Made by a program: the position numbers and the translations under genes. Of a stretch of 32,499 nt of DNA, positions 15,171-22,902 are shown one piece after another. Position 1 is the first letter of the stretch. Each line of letters begins with the position of its first letter. The stretch covers positions 1 to 32,499 of the forward strand of contig CAMCXW010000025.1 of assembly GCA_945883625.1 (NCBI GenBank), in the 5' to 3' direction. Below the pieces are notes generated by a model. That model was not told where the DNA came from. It saw only the letters and a program-made list of their open reading frames with translations, and ran no database searches. Source of the DNA: Spirosoma fluviale. Lineage in GTDB: Bacteria; Bacteroidota; Bacteroidia; Cytophagales; Spirosomataceae.

Positions 15171-16253
15171 ATGTCAAGTTTATCCACTCAAAAAGGAGTA
15201 TTGCACGGAGATGCGGTGCAGGAATTATTCGAAATCGCAAAAAAGAACCAATTTGCACTTCCAGCTGTAAACGTTACAGGGACAAATACGGTGAATGCCG
15301 TTTTAGAAGCTGCTAAAGCTGTCAACTCCCCCGTAATCATTCAATTCTCAAATGGTGGTGGTATTTTCTACGCCGGAAAAACCCTTTCGAATGAAAACCA
15401 AGCCGCAGCTATCGCCGGCTCAATCGCAGGTGCATACCACGTTCACCACATGGCCAAAGCCTACGGTGTTCAAGTTGTCCTACACACCGACCACTGTGCA
15501 AAGAAACTTTTACCTTGGATAGACGGTCTTTTGGATGCTGGCGAAAAATACTTTGCAGAAACTGGCCAACCGCTATTTTCTTCGCACATGATCGACTTAT
15601 CAGAAGAGCCTTTGGAAGAAAACTTAGAAATCTGTGCCAAATACTTAGCGCGCATGTCTAAAATGGGCATGACACTCGAAATTGAATTGGGCGTAACAGG
15701 TGGCGAAGAAGACGGCGTGGATAACTCGGACGTTGACTCATCTAAATTATATACCCAACCAGAAGAGGTGGCTTATGCATATGAAGTATTATCCAAAATC
15801 TCTCCCCGTTTCACCATCGCTGCAGCATTCGGTAACGTACACGGAGTTTACAAGCCAGGTAACGTCAAATTACAACCTGTCATTTTAAAGAACTCGCAAG
15901 AATTCATTAAAGAGAAATATAGTTTGGCTGCTGAGAAACCCATCAACTTTGTATTCCACGGTGGTTCGGGTTCTTCTCGCGAAGAAATCCGCGAAGCGCT
16001 TTCTTATGGCGCCATCAAAATGAATATCGATACAGACACCCAATGGGCTCTTTGGGAAGGTATCCTAAACTTCTACAAAGCAAATGAGGGTTTCTTGCAA
16101 GGACAAATCGGTAACCCAACAGGCAGCGACGTGCCAAACAAGAAATACTACGACCCACGTGTGTGGTTACGTAAGGGCGAAGAAACCTTAGTGGCTCGAT
16201 TAAAGACAGCTTTCGAAGACTTGAACGCCACGAACGCAAATCAATACTTATAA
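15171..16253 (+). CDS. fbaA: Class II fructose-bisphosphate aldolase
   Basis: Interconverts fructose 1,6-bisphosphate with dihydroxyacetone phosphate and glyceraldehyde 3-phosphate in glycolysis and gluconeogenesis, using a catalytic zinc ion. At 360 residues it belongs to the class IIA (E. coli FbaA-like) group. The segment LHTDHCAKK places the catalytic Asp at 107 and the zinc-binding His at 108. The zinc-ligand and phosphate-binding regions TLEIELGVTGGEEDGVDN, FGNVHGVYKPGNV and FHGGSGSSREE are intact. It is a single-gene unit with its own terminator, transcribed away from the ribosomal operon. Confidence 0.97.
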   Translation: MSSLSTQKGVLHGDAVQELFEIAKKNQFALPAVNVTGTNTVNAVLEAAKAVNSPVIIQFSNGGGIFYAGKTLSNENQAAAIAGSIAGAYHVHHMAKAYGVQVVLHTDHCAKKLLPWIDGLLDAGEKYFAETGQPLFSSHMIDLSEEPLEENLEICAKYLARMSKMGMTLEIELGVTGGEEDGVDNSDVDSSKLYTQPEEVAYAYEVLSKISPRFTIAAAFGNVHGVYKPGNVKLQPVILKNSQEFIKEKYSLAAEKPINFVFHGGSGSSREEIREALSYGAIKMNIDTDTQWALWEGILNFYKANEGFLQGQIGNPTGSDVPNKKYYDPRVWLRKGEETLVARLKTAFEDLNATNANQYL

Positions 16254-16279
16254 TCTTTCGAGATATTTGAATTAATAAA

Positions 16280-16304
16280 GGGGGGGCTGCTGCGCAGCCC
16301 CCCC
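16280..16304. terminator. G7/C7 intrinsic-type terminator after fba
   Basis: A perfect stem: GGGGGGGCTGC pairs with GCAGCCCCCCC (11 bp) around a TGC loop, extendable by two A-T pairs. It begins 26 bp after the fba stop. Only a short T tract follows, but the stem is extremely stable and could block polymerase from both sides, since the next gene is convergent. Its last two Cs are also the first two bases of the left RAYT-flanking repeat. Confidence 0.7.
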
Positions 16305-16340
16305 TTACCTTTGCCAATCCTCCAAGGTTTGGCAAAGGTA
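16303..16340 (+). repeat. Left 38-bp palindromic REP-like repeat
   Basis: Arms TACCTTTGCCAA and TTGGCAAAGGTA (12 bp) flank a T-T mismatch, a further CCT/AGG helix and a CCA loop, preceded by CCT. All 38 bases are identical to the reverse complement of 17088-17125. It overlaps the fba terminator by two bases and lies 17 bp beyond the transposase stop, so it may also help end transposase transcription. Confidence 0.8.
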
Positions 16341-16357
16341 TAGATTTTAAGATTTTT

Positions 16358-16969
16358 TCAATCTTCATCCCCAGACAAAAAAGAGCGAATATCAACTTCT
16401 TGATTTTCCTTCATATGAAATTGGGTAAACTCACGAAGACTCCCAAACCATTCTAATACAAACTTCCTGTCAACAATAGAATCACTGGGTTTAACAATGT
16501 ACTTATACGAACTCCATTCCCATGTTCTAAAATCAGTGCATAACTTATTCTTTTCCGGATTCGTATGAATGTAATGAATCAAATAAGTCAAATAATAATT
16601 ATCGCCAACAAGCACCCGCTTAAATGGCCCTTCAAACAAAGACCCCGTCCGCACATGATTCTTATTAAAAGCTAACGCATATGTTCGAAAAAAGATCTTA
16701 AACTGTTCGGCAATCACCTCGTGCTCTGTCCGTCCCATGAGCTGCTCGGGACTAAAATAGCGAACACGAACTAAAAAATGATAATGATTCGCATTAAGGC
16801 TATAAGAAACTACATCCAAATACCCATCAAGATATTTTTTCCAAAGTCGCATGAAATAATGATAATTCGAGCGCGACTTAAACATCAACTTGCGATCAAT
16901 GGCCCGATTATAAATGTGATAAAAATTACCCGATTGAAAACGAGTCAAATAATGAGCTAATTGCGACAT
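16358..16969 (-). CDS. REP-associated tyrosine (Y1, HUH) transposase
   Basis: Single-strand DNA transposase of the IS200/RAYT kind that nicks at hairpins through a 5'-phosphotyrosine. With the start MSQLAHYLTRFQSGNFYHIY it is 203 residues. The HUH metal site is His62-Tyr63-His64 (LNANHYHFLVRV) and the catalytic tyrosine is Tyr133 in YLIHYIHTNPEKN; GSLFEGPFKR is also typical of the family. An upstream in-frame ATG (17002) would add 11 residues encoded by a hairpin. All key residues are intact, so the protein may be active. Recognition is from family memory, not from a search. Confidence 0.88.
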   Translation of the reverse strand: MSQLAHYLTRFQSGNFYHIYNRAIDRKLMFKSRSNYHYFMRLWKKYLDGYLDVVSYSLNANHYHFLVRVRYFSPEQLMGRTEHEVIAEQFKIFFRTYALAFNKNHVRTGSLFEGPFKRVLVGDNYYLTYLIHYIHTNPEKNKLCTDFRTWEWSSYKYIVKPSDSIVDRKFVLEWFGSLREFTQFHMKENQEVDIRSFLSGDED

Positions 16970-16970
16970 A

Positions 16971-17000
16971 GTGATTAGATTTTTCATTAAATCTAACCAC
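16971..17000 (-). promoter_or_regulatory. Hairpin directly before the RAYT start codon
   Basis: Twelve-base arms GTGATTAGATTT and AAATCTAACCAC pair with one mismatch around a 6-nt loop. The structure ends one base before the MSQ start codon. If transcribed, it would hinder initiation; it could also be a recognition hairpin for the transposase. Its sequence is unrelated to the terminal repeats. Confidence 0.5.
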
Positions 17001-17087
17001 ATTTATTAGCCCCTAATAGCCTAAATCCAAAGTTATCAACTTCTTGATATTCTAAGTTCAAACATTGAAAATCACACCTTTCCACCC

Positions 17088-17125
17088 TACCTTTGCCAAA
17101 CCTTGGAGGATTGGCAAAGGTAAGG
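17088..17125 (-). repeat. Right 38-bp palindromic REP-like repeat
   Basis: Exact reverse complement of the left repeat, with the same 12-bp arms and inner 3-bp helix. It begins two bases after the stop codon of the downstream-facing siroheme gene (minus strand), so it probably serves as that operon's 3' end. It lies 86 bp upstream of the longest possible transposase start. Confidence 0.8.
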
Positions 17126-17127
17126 AG

Positions 17128-17703
17128 CTACTTTCTAAATATCACCCCCTTCGTTAGCTCATTCAACACCCGAATCTTCTCCTGAAAATCACCCTTCAAC
17201 GTCTTCCGAACAGCCTCCATCCCCTCAAGCCCCTCCTGAATCTCCTCCGGAATCACATCCTCCAAAAGCGCCCGTATCCGCTTTGCTAAAGTAGGCGACT
17301 TGCCATTTGTAGAAATCGCAATCTTCAAATCCCCCTTCTGCACAATCGACCCCAAATAAAAATCACACAAGTCCGGCGTATCCGCAACATTACATAGTAA
17401 ATGACGCGCAGCACACGTCTCCTTAATCGTCTCATGAAGAGCCCGATCATCCGTGGCACAAATCACCAAATCCCGACCATCCAAATCCGCCATCTCAAAC
17501 CCACGCTTACACAAAACAACCTGCGAGTAATCCACCAAAAACTCCAGCGTCTCCGCCCGAAACATCGGTGCCACCATCGTCACCCGCGCCGCAGGCGAAT
17601 TACGCAATAACGCAGACGCCTTCTCAAGCGCCACATTCCCGCCCCCCACGACCAGCGTGTTCAAACGGTCCAACTTTAAAAATATGGGAAAAAGCTCATT
17701 CAT
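17128..17703 (-). CDS. Precorrin-2 dehydrogenase / sirohydrochlorin ferrochelatase (CysG N-terminal type)
   Basis: Converts precorrin-2 to sirohydrochlorin using NAD and inserts iron to make siroheme, the cofactor of sulfite and nitrite reductases. The 191 residues correspond to the N-terminal half of CysG (Met8p family) without the methyltransferase domain. The NAD-binding loop VVGGGNVALEKA covers residues 18-29, and Asp108 in LCNVADTPDLCDF is the likely catalytic aspartate. ISTNGKSPTLAKRIR is the other family block. It starts 12 bp after rlmN and is the last gene of its operon; no sulfite reductase genes are nearby. Confidence 0.9.
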   Translation of the reverse strand: MNELFPIFLKLDRLNTLVVGGGNVALEKASALLRNSPAARVTMVAPMFRAETLEFLVDYSQVVLCKRGFEMADLDGRDLVICATDDRALHETIKETCAARHLLCNVADTPDLCDFYLGSIVQKGDLKIAISTNGKSPTLAKRIRALLEDVIPEEIQEGLEGMEAVRKTLKGDFQEKIRVLNELTKGVIFRK

Positions 17704-17715
17704 GGGCTTATTGGC

Positions 17716-18756
17716 TTATTTTTTACCGGCTAACTGCCCACAAGCAGCATCAATGTCTTTGCCGCGCGATCGGCGGACATTTACAATCATCTTCTTACTC
17801 TCCAAAAACGCCGTAAACTTAGCCAACGCATCCGCCTCCGCATTCACAAAATCTGCCTCCTTAATCGGATTGTACTCAATAATATTAATCTTACATGGCA
17901 ACCGACGCGCAAATTCATACAACTCCCGCGCATCCTCGACCGAATCATTAAACTTATTAAACATGATGTACTCCAACGTAATCTCATTCTCCGTCTTCTC
18001 GTAAAAATACCGCAACGCCTCCGCCAAAGCCTCCAAGGTATTCGACTCGTTAATCGGCATAATGCGATTCCGCTTCTCATCATTCGCCGCATGCAACGAC
18101 AAGGCCAAATTAAACTTCACCTGATCATCGCCCAACTTCTTTATCATCTTCGCAATCCCCGCCGTCGAAACCGTAATCCGACGCGACGCCATACCCAAAC
18201 CCTCCGGCGATGTAATCATCTCCACCGACTTCAACACATTGGCATAATTCAATAAAGGCTCCCCCATCCCCATATACACAATATTTGTCAAAGGAATTCC
18301 ATATTTCTCCTGCGCCTGATCCCGAATCAACACCACCTGATCATAAATCTCAAAAGCCTCCAAATTCCGCTTCCGATCCATATACCCCGTCGCACAAAAA
18401 CTGCACGTCAACGAACAACCCACCTGCGACGAAACACACGCCGTCATCCGCTCCCGCGTCGGAATCAAAACCCCCTCAATTAAATGATCATCATACAAGG
18501 CGAAACTCGACTTAATCGTGCGATCCGTACTCACCTGCATCTCCGCCGTCGTCACACACTGCAAATCAAAATTGGTATCCAACCACTCACGCGTCAACTT
18601 TGGAATATTCCCCATCGCATCAAACGAGCGGGCCGACTTCTTCCAAATCCACTCATATACCTGTTTCGCACGAAACGCAGGCTCCCCATGCTGAACCATC
18701 TCCTGTTTCAACATCTCCAAACTCAAATTCCGTATCGCCCGCTTCTCTAATACCAT
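17716..18756 (-). CDS. rlmN: Dual-specificity 23S rRNA A2503 / tRNA A37 C2-methyltransferase RlmN
   Basis: Radical SAM enzyme that methylates C2 of adenosine 2503 in 23S rRNA and A37 in some tRNAs. The 346 residues hold the cluster motif at Cys114, Cys118 and Cys121 (QVGCSLTCSFCATGYM), the SAM-binding MGMGEPLLNYANVLK segment, and the methyl-accepting and resolving Cys339 near the end (RGKDIDAACGQLAG). It sits between yqeY, one base upstream, and the siroheme gene. Confidence 0.97.
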   Translation of the reverse strand: MVLEKRAIRNLSLEMLKQEMVQHGEPAFRAKQVYEWIWKKSARSFDAMGNIPKLTREWLDTNFDLQCVTTAEMQVSTDRTIKSSFALYDDHLIEGVLIPTRERMTACVSSQVGCSLTCSFCATGYMDRKRNLEAFEIYDQVVLIRDQAQEKYGIPLTNIVYMGMGEPLLNYANVLKSVEMITSPEGLGMASRRITVSTAGIAKMIKKLGDDQVKFNLALSLHAANDEKRNRIMPINESNTLEALAEALRYFYEKTENEITLEYIMFNKFNDSVEDARELYEFARRLPCKINIIEYNPIKEADFVNAEADALAKFTAFLESKKMIVNVRRSRGKDIDAACGQLAGKK

Positions 18757-18757
18757 C

Positions 18758-19210
18758 TTATTTTTTCAATAATTCACCCACCTTCACCGAAATTGCCTTG
18801 CCATCCGCTAAACCAGCCAACTGCTTCGACGCAACACCCATCACCTTACCCATATCCGCCGGACTAGTCGCACCCACAGACGCAATAATCTCCGCAATAC
18901 GCGTAGTCAATTCCGCATCCGATAATTGCTTTGGCAAAAACTCCTCAATAATCGTCAACTCCACTTGCTCCTTCTCCGCTAAATCAGGACGATTTTGAGC
19001 CACATAAACTTCCAACGAATCCTTCCGCTGCTTGGCAGCCTTCATCAAAATCTTCATCTCCGCATCCACCGAAATACCCCCATCAGAAGACCCTGAAGTT
19101 TCCTCCAATAAAATCATCGATTTAATCGCACGTAACGCACGTAAACGATCTGCATCTTTTGCACGCATAGCATCTTTGATGCCCGCCTCAATTGTTTCTT
19201 TTAAAGCCAT
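18758..19210 (-). CDS. GatB/YqeY domain-containing protein
   Basis: A 150-residue all-helical protein of the YqeY family, which shares the tail domain of the GatB amidotransferase subunit. Its precise role is unsettled; a tRNA-amidation link is inferred from the domain. Typical features are the start LKETIEAGIKDAMRAKDADR, the block RKDSLEVYVAQNRPDLAEKE and the motif IEEFLPKQLSDAEL. The C-terminus has DMGKVMGVASKQLAGLADGK. It overlaps the GH3 gene by 23 bp and abuts rlmN. Confidence 0.93.
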   Translation of the reverse strand: MALKETIEAGIKDAMRAKDADRLRALRAIKSMILLEETSGSSDGGISVDAEMKILMKAAKQRKDSLEVYVAQNRPDLAEKEQVELTIIEEFLPKQLSDAELTTRIAEIIASVGATSPADMGKVMGVASKQLAGLADGKAISVKVGELLKK

Positions 19211-20732
19211 GATATTGATTAATATGAGCCAAAACTCCGTCTATAAATTCCCGATGATTACTCAAACGAGGTACCTTGTGCTGACCACCCAACTTCCCGC
19301 GACTCCGCATCCAGCTATAAAATGTGCCCTGAGGCGCCACCTGAATTAGCGGAGGACCTAAAACCAAATCATACGAACGCTTCGCATCATAATCCGAATT
19401 GCTTTCCCGCAAGCTCTGATCCAACACAGCCGCAAAGGTACACAAATCTTTCGGTGCTTTCGAAAATTCAACCACCCATTCATGACTACCACGCTTCCCC
19501 CCATCCATATACACCGGCGCCGCCGTGTAATCCTTGATCTCAGCCCCCGTTTCTCGACACGCCATTGCCACCGCCCGCTCCGCATTCTCAATAATCAACT
19601 CCTCCCCAAAGGCATTAATAAAATGCTTCGTCCGACCCGAAATCTTCACGCGAAAAGGACTCAAGGACGTAAATCGCACCGTATCCCCAATCTTATACCG
19701 CCACAAACCCGAATTCGTCGTAATCACCACCGCATAATTAACCCCCAATTCCACCTGCTCCAACGGAATAATCGAATCCATCTCCTCACCCGTTTCCCCC
19801 ATCGAAATAAACTCATAAAAAATCCCGTAATCCAGCATCAGCAGCATCTCATCCGGCTTATTTAAATCATCCTGAATGCCAAAGAACCCCTCCGACGCAT
19901 TGTAAATCTCCAAAAATCGAACCTCCGACGATGGAAAGATATGCGACTGAAATAAATCACGATACGGACCAAATGCCACCGCACCATGAACCAAAAACTC
20001 AAAATTCGGCCAAACCTCCAATATCGACCGCTTCCCCGTAATCTCCAAAATCTTTTCAATCAACACCAATGTCCACGTAGGCACCCCCAAAATACTCGTC
20101 ACATTTTCTTGAGACGTCTCCAAAGCCATCTTCTCAATCTTCTGATCCCAATCCCCCATCAACGCTATATCCAATGACGGCGTCCGAATCATCTGCGCCC
20201 ATATCGGCAAATTCTTCATCACCACCGCCGATACATCCCCCATCAACATTTGAGAATTCATCGAGTCCGTGGACAAACTCCCCCCAATCGACAAACCCTT
20301 CCCCTCAAAAATCTTCGTATCCGGCTTATTATGAATCAATAGCGAAATCATATCCTTTCCCCCCATCATGTGACACTGCTCAAGCGCCTCCTTTGAAACT
20401 GGAATAAACTTACTCCGTGCATTCGTCGTCCCCGACGACTTCGAAAACCAAGAAATCGGCGAATTCCATAAAACCTGCTGCTCTCCCTGCATCATCCGCT
20501 CAATATATGGCACCATCTCCTCATAAGTGGAAATCGGGACACGCCTCCGAAACGTTTCATAAGACGTAAAATCATCATAACCATACTTCCGACCCCATTC
20601 CGTATCTCTTCCAGCCTCAATCAATTGCGTCAATCCATCATACTGCAATTCCAAAGGACGCGTATAAATCTCCTCAATCCGCGGCATGCGCCGCTTCATA
20701 AACCACAACAAAGTCTCATTAAACAAGGACAT
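19188..20732 (-). CDS. GH3 auxin-responsive-promoter family protein
   Basis: Member of the GH3 branch of the adenylate-forming (ANL) enzymes. Plant homologues conjugate amino acids to jasmonate or auxin; bacterial members are common in Bacteroidota and their substrates are unknown. The 514 residues have the ATP-binding motif SKSSGTTNARSKFIPVS (SSGTT at 99-103), the acyl-adenylate motif IYNASEGFFGIQDD and the hinge-side motif WRYKIGDTVRFTS. All three are intact, so it should be an active ligase. It sits directly after the phosphodiesterase gene, with no gap, and overlaps yqeY. Confidence 0.92.
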   Translation of the reverse strand: MSLFNETLLWFMKRRMPRIEEIYTRPLELQYDGLTQLIEAGRDTEWGRKYGYDDFTSYETFRRRVPISTYEEMVPYIERMMQGEQQVLWNSPISWFSKSSGTTNARSKFIPVSKEALEQCHMMGGKDMISLLIHNKPDTKIFEGKGLSIGGSLSTDSMNSQMLMGDVSAVVMKNLPIWAQMIRTPSLDIALMGDWDQKIEKMALETSQENVTSILGVPTWTLVLIEKILEITGKRSILEVWPNFEFLVHGAVAFGPYRDLFQSHIFPSSEVRFLEIYNASEGFFGIQDDLNKPDEMLLMLDYGIFYEFISMGETGEEMDSIIPLEQVELGVNYAVVITTNSGLWRYKIGDTVRFTSLSPFRVKISGRTKHFINAFGEELIIENAERAVAMACRETGAEIKDYTAAPVYMDGGKRGSHEWVVEFSKAPKDLCTFAAVLDQSLRESNSDYDAKRSYDLVLGPPLIQVAPQGTFYSWMRSRGKLGGQHKVPRLSNHREFIDGVLAHINQYHGFKRNN

Positions 20733-21599
20733 CTATGGAAGTTTTGGCGAACGATTCGGGTAATCAGTAATCAAACCATCCACCCCCAAATCAATCATTT
20801 TTTGAATATCCTCCCGCGCATTCACCGTCCACGGAATCACCCGCATATTATTCGCACGACTAAATGCAATCCGCGCTCCATCCAATTGCTTGTAACTCGA
20901 ACTGTAAATCGCTGGCGTAAAGCCCAATTCATTAAGCACAAACGAAGGTGATTCGTTGTCGACTAAGGCCGATAAACTGACACTCCCCCAGACCTTATGC
21001 CAATATTTCAACACCTGAAAATCAAAACTCTGCAACACCACAAACTTCCAATCCACCGCCGCGGCAATCACGGCATGCACCGACTTCGAAAAATCGGCTA
21101 CATCCGCAGGCTGCGATTTGCCATATTCAGCCGGATCCGACTTAATCTCAATATTATAGTAAATTGGCTTCCCTGTTTTTTGCCGAAACGCCTCACCTAA
21201 AGCCAACACATCCCGCAATAAAGGCTTAACCGCCGCCACCGCATGCTGTTCGGGAAACAAGCGATTACCACGCTTCCCCACATCATACGTTTTGATTTCC
21301 GCATAAGGCATCCGATACAAGTTCAAAGATGCCTCCTCCGACTTCAACACCGGATTCCCAGAAGGATGACTCGCATACAACGAATTCATATACGGCTCAT
21401 GACTCACCACAACTTGGCCGTCCGCCGAAAGACAAACATCCATCTCAAGTACCTGAACACCCATGTCCAACGCATGAGCAAATGCCGGAATCGAGTTTTC
21501 TGGATACAAACCGCGGCAACCACGATGGCCTTGAAGAAATGGCATTTGGGCCATAATCGAAAAATTTAGGAGTACTAATAAAGCAATTTTCATGATCAA
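20733..21599 (-). CDS. Glycerophosphodiester phosphodiesterase family protein, exported
   Basis: Hydrolyses glycerophosphodiesters to glycerol 3-phosphate and an alcohol. The 288 residues start with a short hydrophobic leader (MIMKIALLVLLNFSIMA; Met3 is an alternative start) that suggests export to the periplasm. The TIM-barrel active site is complete: His25-Arg26 (GHRGCRGLYPENS), Glu52 and Asp54 (EMDVCLSADG) and His67 (VVSHEPYMNS). It overlaps the DUF4296 gene by ATGA and abuts the GH3 gene, suggesting translational coupling. Confidence 0.93.
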   Translation of the reverse strand: MIMKIALLVLLNFSIMAQMPFLQGHRGCRGLYPENSIPAFAHALDMGVQVLEMDVCLSADGQVVVSHEPYMNSLYASHPSGNPVLKSEEASLNLYRMPYAEIKTYDVGKRGNRLFPEQHAVAAVKPLLRDVLALGEAFRQKTGKPIYYNIEIKSDPAEYGKSQPADVADFSKSVHAVIAAAVDWKFVVLQSFDFQVLKYWHKVWGSVSLSALVDNESPSFVLNELGFTPAIYSSSYKQLDGARIAFSRANNMRVIPWTVNAREDIQKMIDLGVDGLITDYPNRSPKLP

Positions 21600-21931
21600 C
21601 GACGCTGAGACTTTTTGCGCTTCTCCGCCACAACCTGCTTCACTTGGGCATATAATCGAATAAAATCATCAGGCTCCCTCGCATAAGACTCGAAACTTTT
21701 CACAAACGCCAAAGAATCCACCCCATGTCGCTTAAATGTCTTCCGCTCCAAAAAATGATACATCACCAAACTCGAATCCATATTCGAAATCGCCATCGAC
21801 CCAATATTCGCTTCATCCAAATGTATATCTGCCAAAATTTGAGCCATTTTCTTTTCCTCAATGCGCTCGGACTTGCCCAATTCTGAGCACCCAAAAAGCG
21901 CCAATAAAACTACCAAATAGCTAAATTTCAT
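21596..21931 (-). CDS. DUF4296 domain-containing lipoprotein
   Basis: A 111-residue small lipoprotein: signal peptide MKFSYLVVLLALFG followed by the lipobox cysteine Cys15. The segment KKMAQILADIHLDEANIG is the hallmark of the Bacteroidota-specific DUF4296 family, whose function is unknown; the remainder is helical and basic (AEKRKKSQRR at the end). It is the first gene of a six-gene operon. No convincing promoter was found in the 107-bp gap to the divergent DUF58 gene. Confidence 0.85.
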   Translation of the reverse strand: MKFSYLVVLLALFGCSELGKSERIEEKKMAQILADIHLDEANIGSMAISNMDSSLVMYHFLERKTFKRHGVDSLAFVKSFESYAREPDDFIRLYAQVKQVVAEKRKKSQRR

Positions 21932-22038
21932 CTGTCAAATAAAGGCTTAAATTAGAAAGCTTTTCTCAGATTTCATTCAAATTGCTCAAAAAATAGGTAA
22001 TTTAGCGCCATTCTAAGCCAAAATACCTGATCTCAGAA

Positions 22039-22902
22039 ATGGATATTCGATCATTTCTTTCCCGGATTGTGCAACTGGAGATTCGCATCAGAAAAGCGAT
22101 TAACACCCAAATGCACGGCAATTTTTCCTCCGTTTTTAAAGGATCAGGATTGGAGTTTAGTGACCTACGTCAATACCAATACGGAGACGATGTCCGGCAC
22201 ATCGATTGGAACACAACCGCCAAAGGCCACGGTACTTTCGTCAAACTTTTTAAAGAAGAAAAAGAACAAACCGTTTTCTTCCTACTCGACGTAAGCGCCT
22301 CGCTTCTCGTAGGCCGCGAATCAAATTCGAAGTTAAGCATCCTCAAAGAAGTCACCGGCGTACTCGCCTTTTCTGCCCTCCAAGAAGCAGGACACATTGG
22401 ATTTTGCGCATATACCGATAAAATTGAAAAATTTATGGCCCCCAGTTCCGGAAAAAAACATGGATATCGCGTCATTTCAGAACTTTTTAAACTACAACCC
22501 GAAAATACAAGCACCGACCTAAAAGCAGGTCTTCGATTTACCCTTCAAACACTAAATCGAAAAAGCCTCGTATTTGTCGTGTCCGACTTTCTTGACGAAG
22601 GCTACGAAGATCTTCTTAAAGCCGTCGCAAAAAAACACGACCTTATCGTCATTCAAGTACACGACCCACTCGAAATCGACATGCCAAATTTAGGCATAAT
22701 CCCAATATTTGACCCCGAAAGTAGAACCACCACCTACGTTAATACCTCATCCAAATTATTTAAAACCCGATTAAACGAAAATTCCTCCCGCCTACAAGCC
22801 CTCAAAAACCTTTGTAAACAATGGCAGGCAGATTATGTACCCATACAAACTGACAAAGACTTTGTCCCCGCCCTCGTTAAACTATTTAGAGTCCGAAAAT
22901 AA
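22039..22902 (+). CDS. DUF58 domain-containing protein
   Basis: Cytoplasmic or membrane-peripheral VWA-like protein usually encoded with a MoxR AAA+ ATPase and Bat proteins. The 287 residues hold the DUF58 signature LRQYQYGDDVRHIDWNTTAK (residues about 43-62), followed by a MIDAS-like FFLLDVSASL strand. The second half (LVFVVSDFLDEGYEDLLKAV) continues the VWA-like fold. Its stop codon overlaps the next start by one base. Unusually, no moxR gene lies upstream; the neighbour is the divergent DUF4296 gene. Confidence 0.93.
   Translation: MDIRSFLSRIVQLEIRIRKAINTQMHGNFSSVFKGSGLEFSDLRQYQYGDDVRHIDWNTTAKGHGTFVKLFKEEKEQTVFFLLDVSASLLVGRESNSKLSILKEVTGVLAFSALQEAGHIGFCAYTDKIEKFMAPSSGKKHGYRVISELFKLQPENTSTDLKAGLRFTLQTLNRKSLVFVVSDFLDEGYEDLLKAVAKKHDLIVIQVHDPLEIDMPNLGIIPIFDPESRTTTYVNTSSKLFKTRLNENSSRLQALKNLCKQWQADYVPIQTDKDFVPALVKLFRVRK

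Larger units (their letters stand above)
16303..17125. mobile_element. RAYT/IS200-like element with inverted terminal hairpins
   Basis: An 823-bp unit bounded by two identical 38-bp palindromic repeats in inverted orientation, enclosing a Y1 transposase gene. This is the layout of REP-associated tyrosine transposases (RAYTs), which carry one gene flanked by REP hairpins and are usually single-copy and domesticated. The element is inserted neatly between fba and the siroheme gene without breaking either. No target-site duplication was seen, as expected for the HUH class. Confidence 0.65.

Noticed and set aside
16015-16395. 126-codon minus-strand frame over the fba 3' end
   Set aside because: It is antisense to fba and runs through the terminator and repeat; its Pro/Ala-rich stretch comes from the G7/C7 stem.
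19358-20407. Several Arg/Pro-rich frames opposite or within the GH3 gene
   Set aside because: They are shadows caused by the biased codon use of the GH3 gene; none shows a family motif.
21932-22038. Promoters in the DUF4296-DUF58 divergent gap
   Set aside because: TAATTTAG and TAATTTAA resemble -7 boxes, but no TTG lies at the right spacing on either strand.
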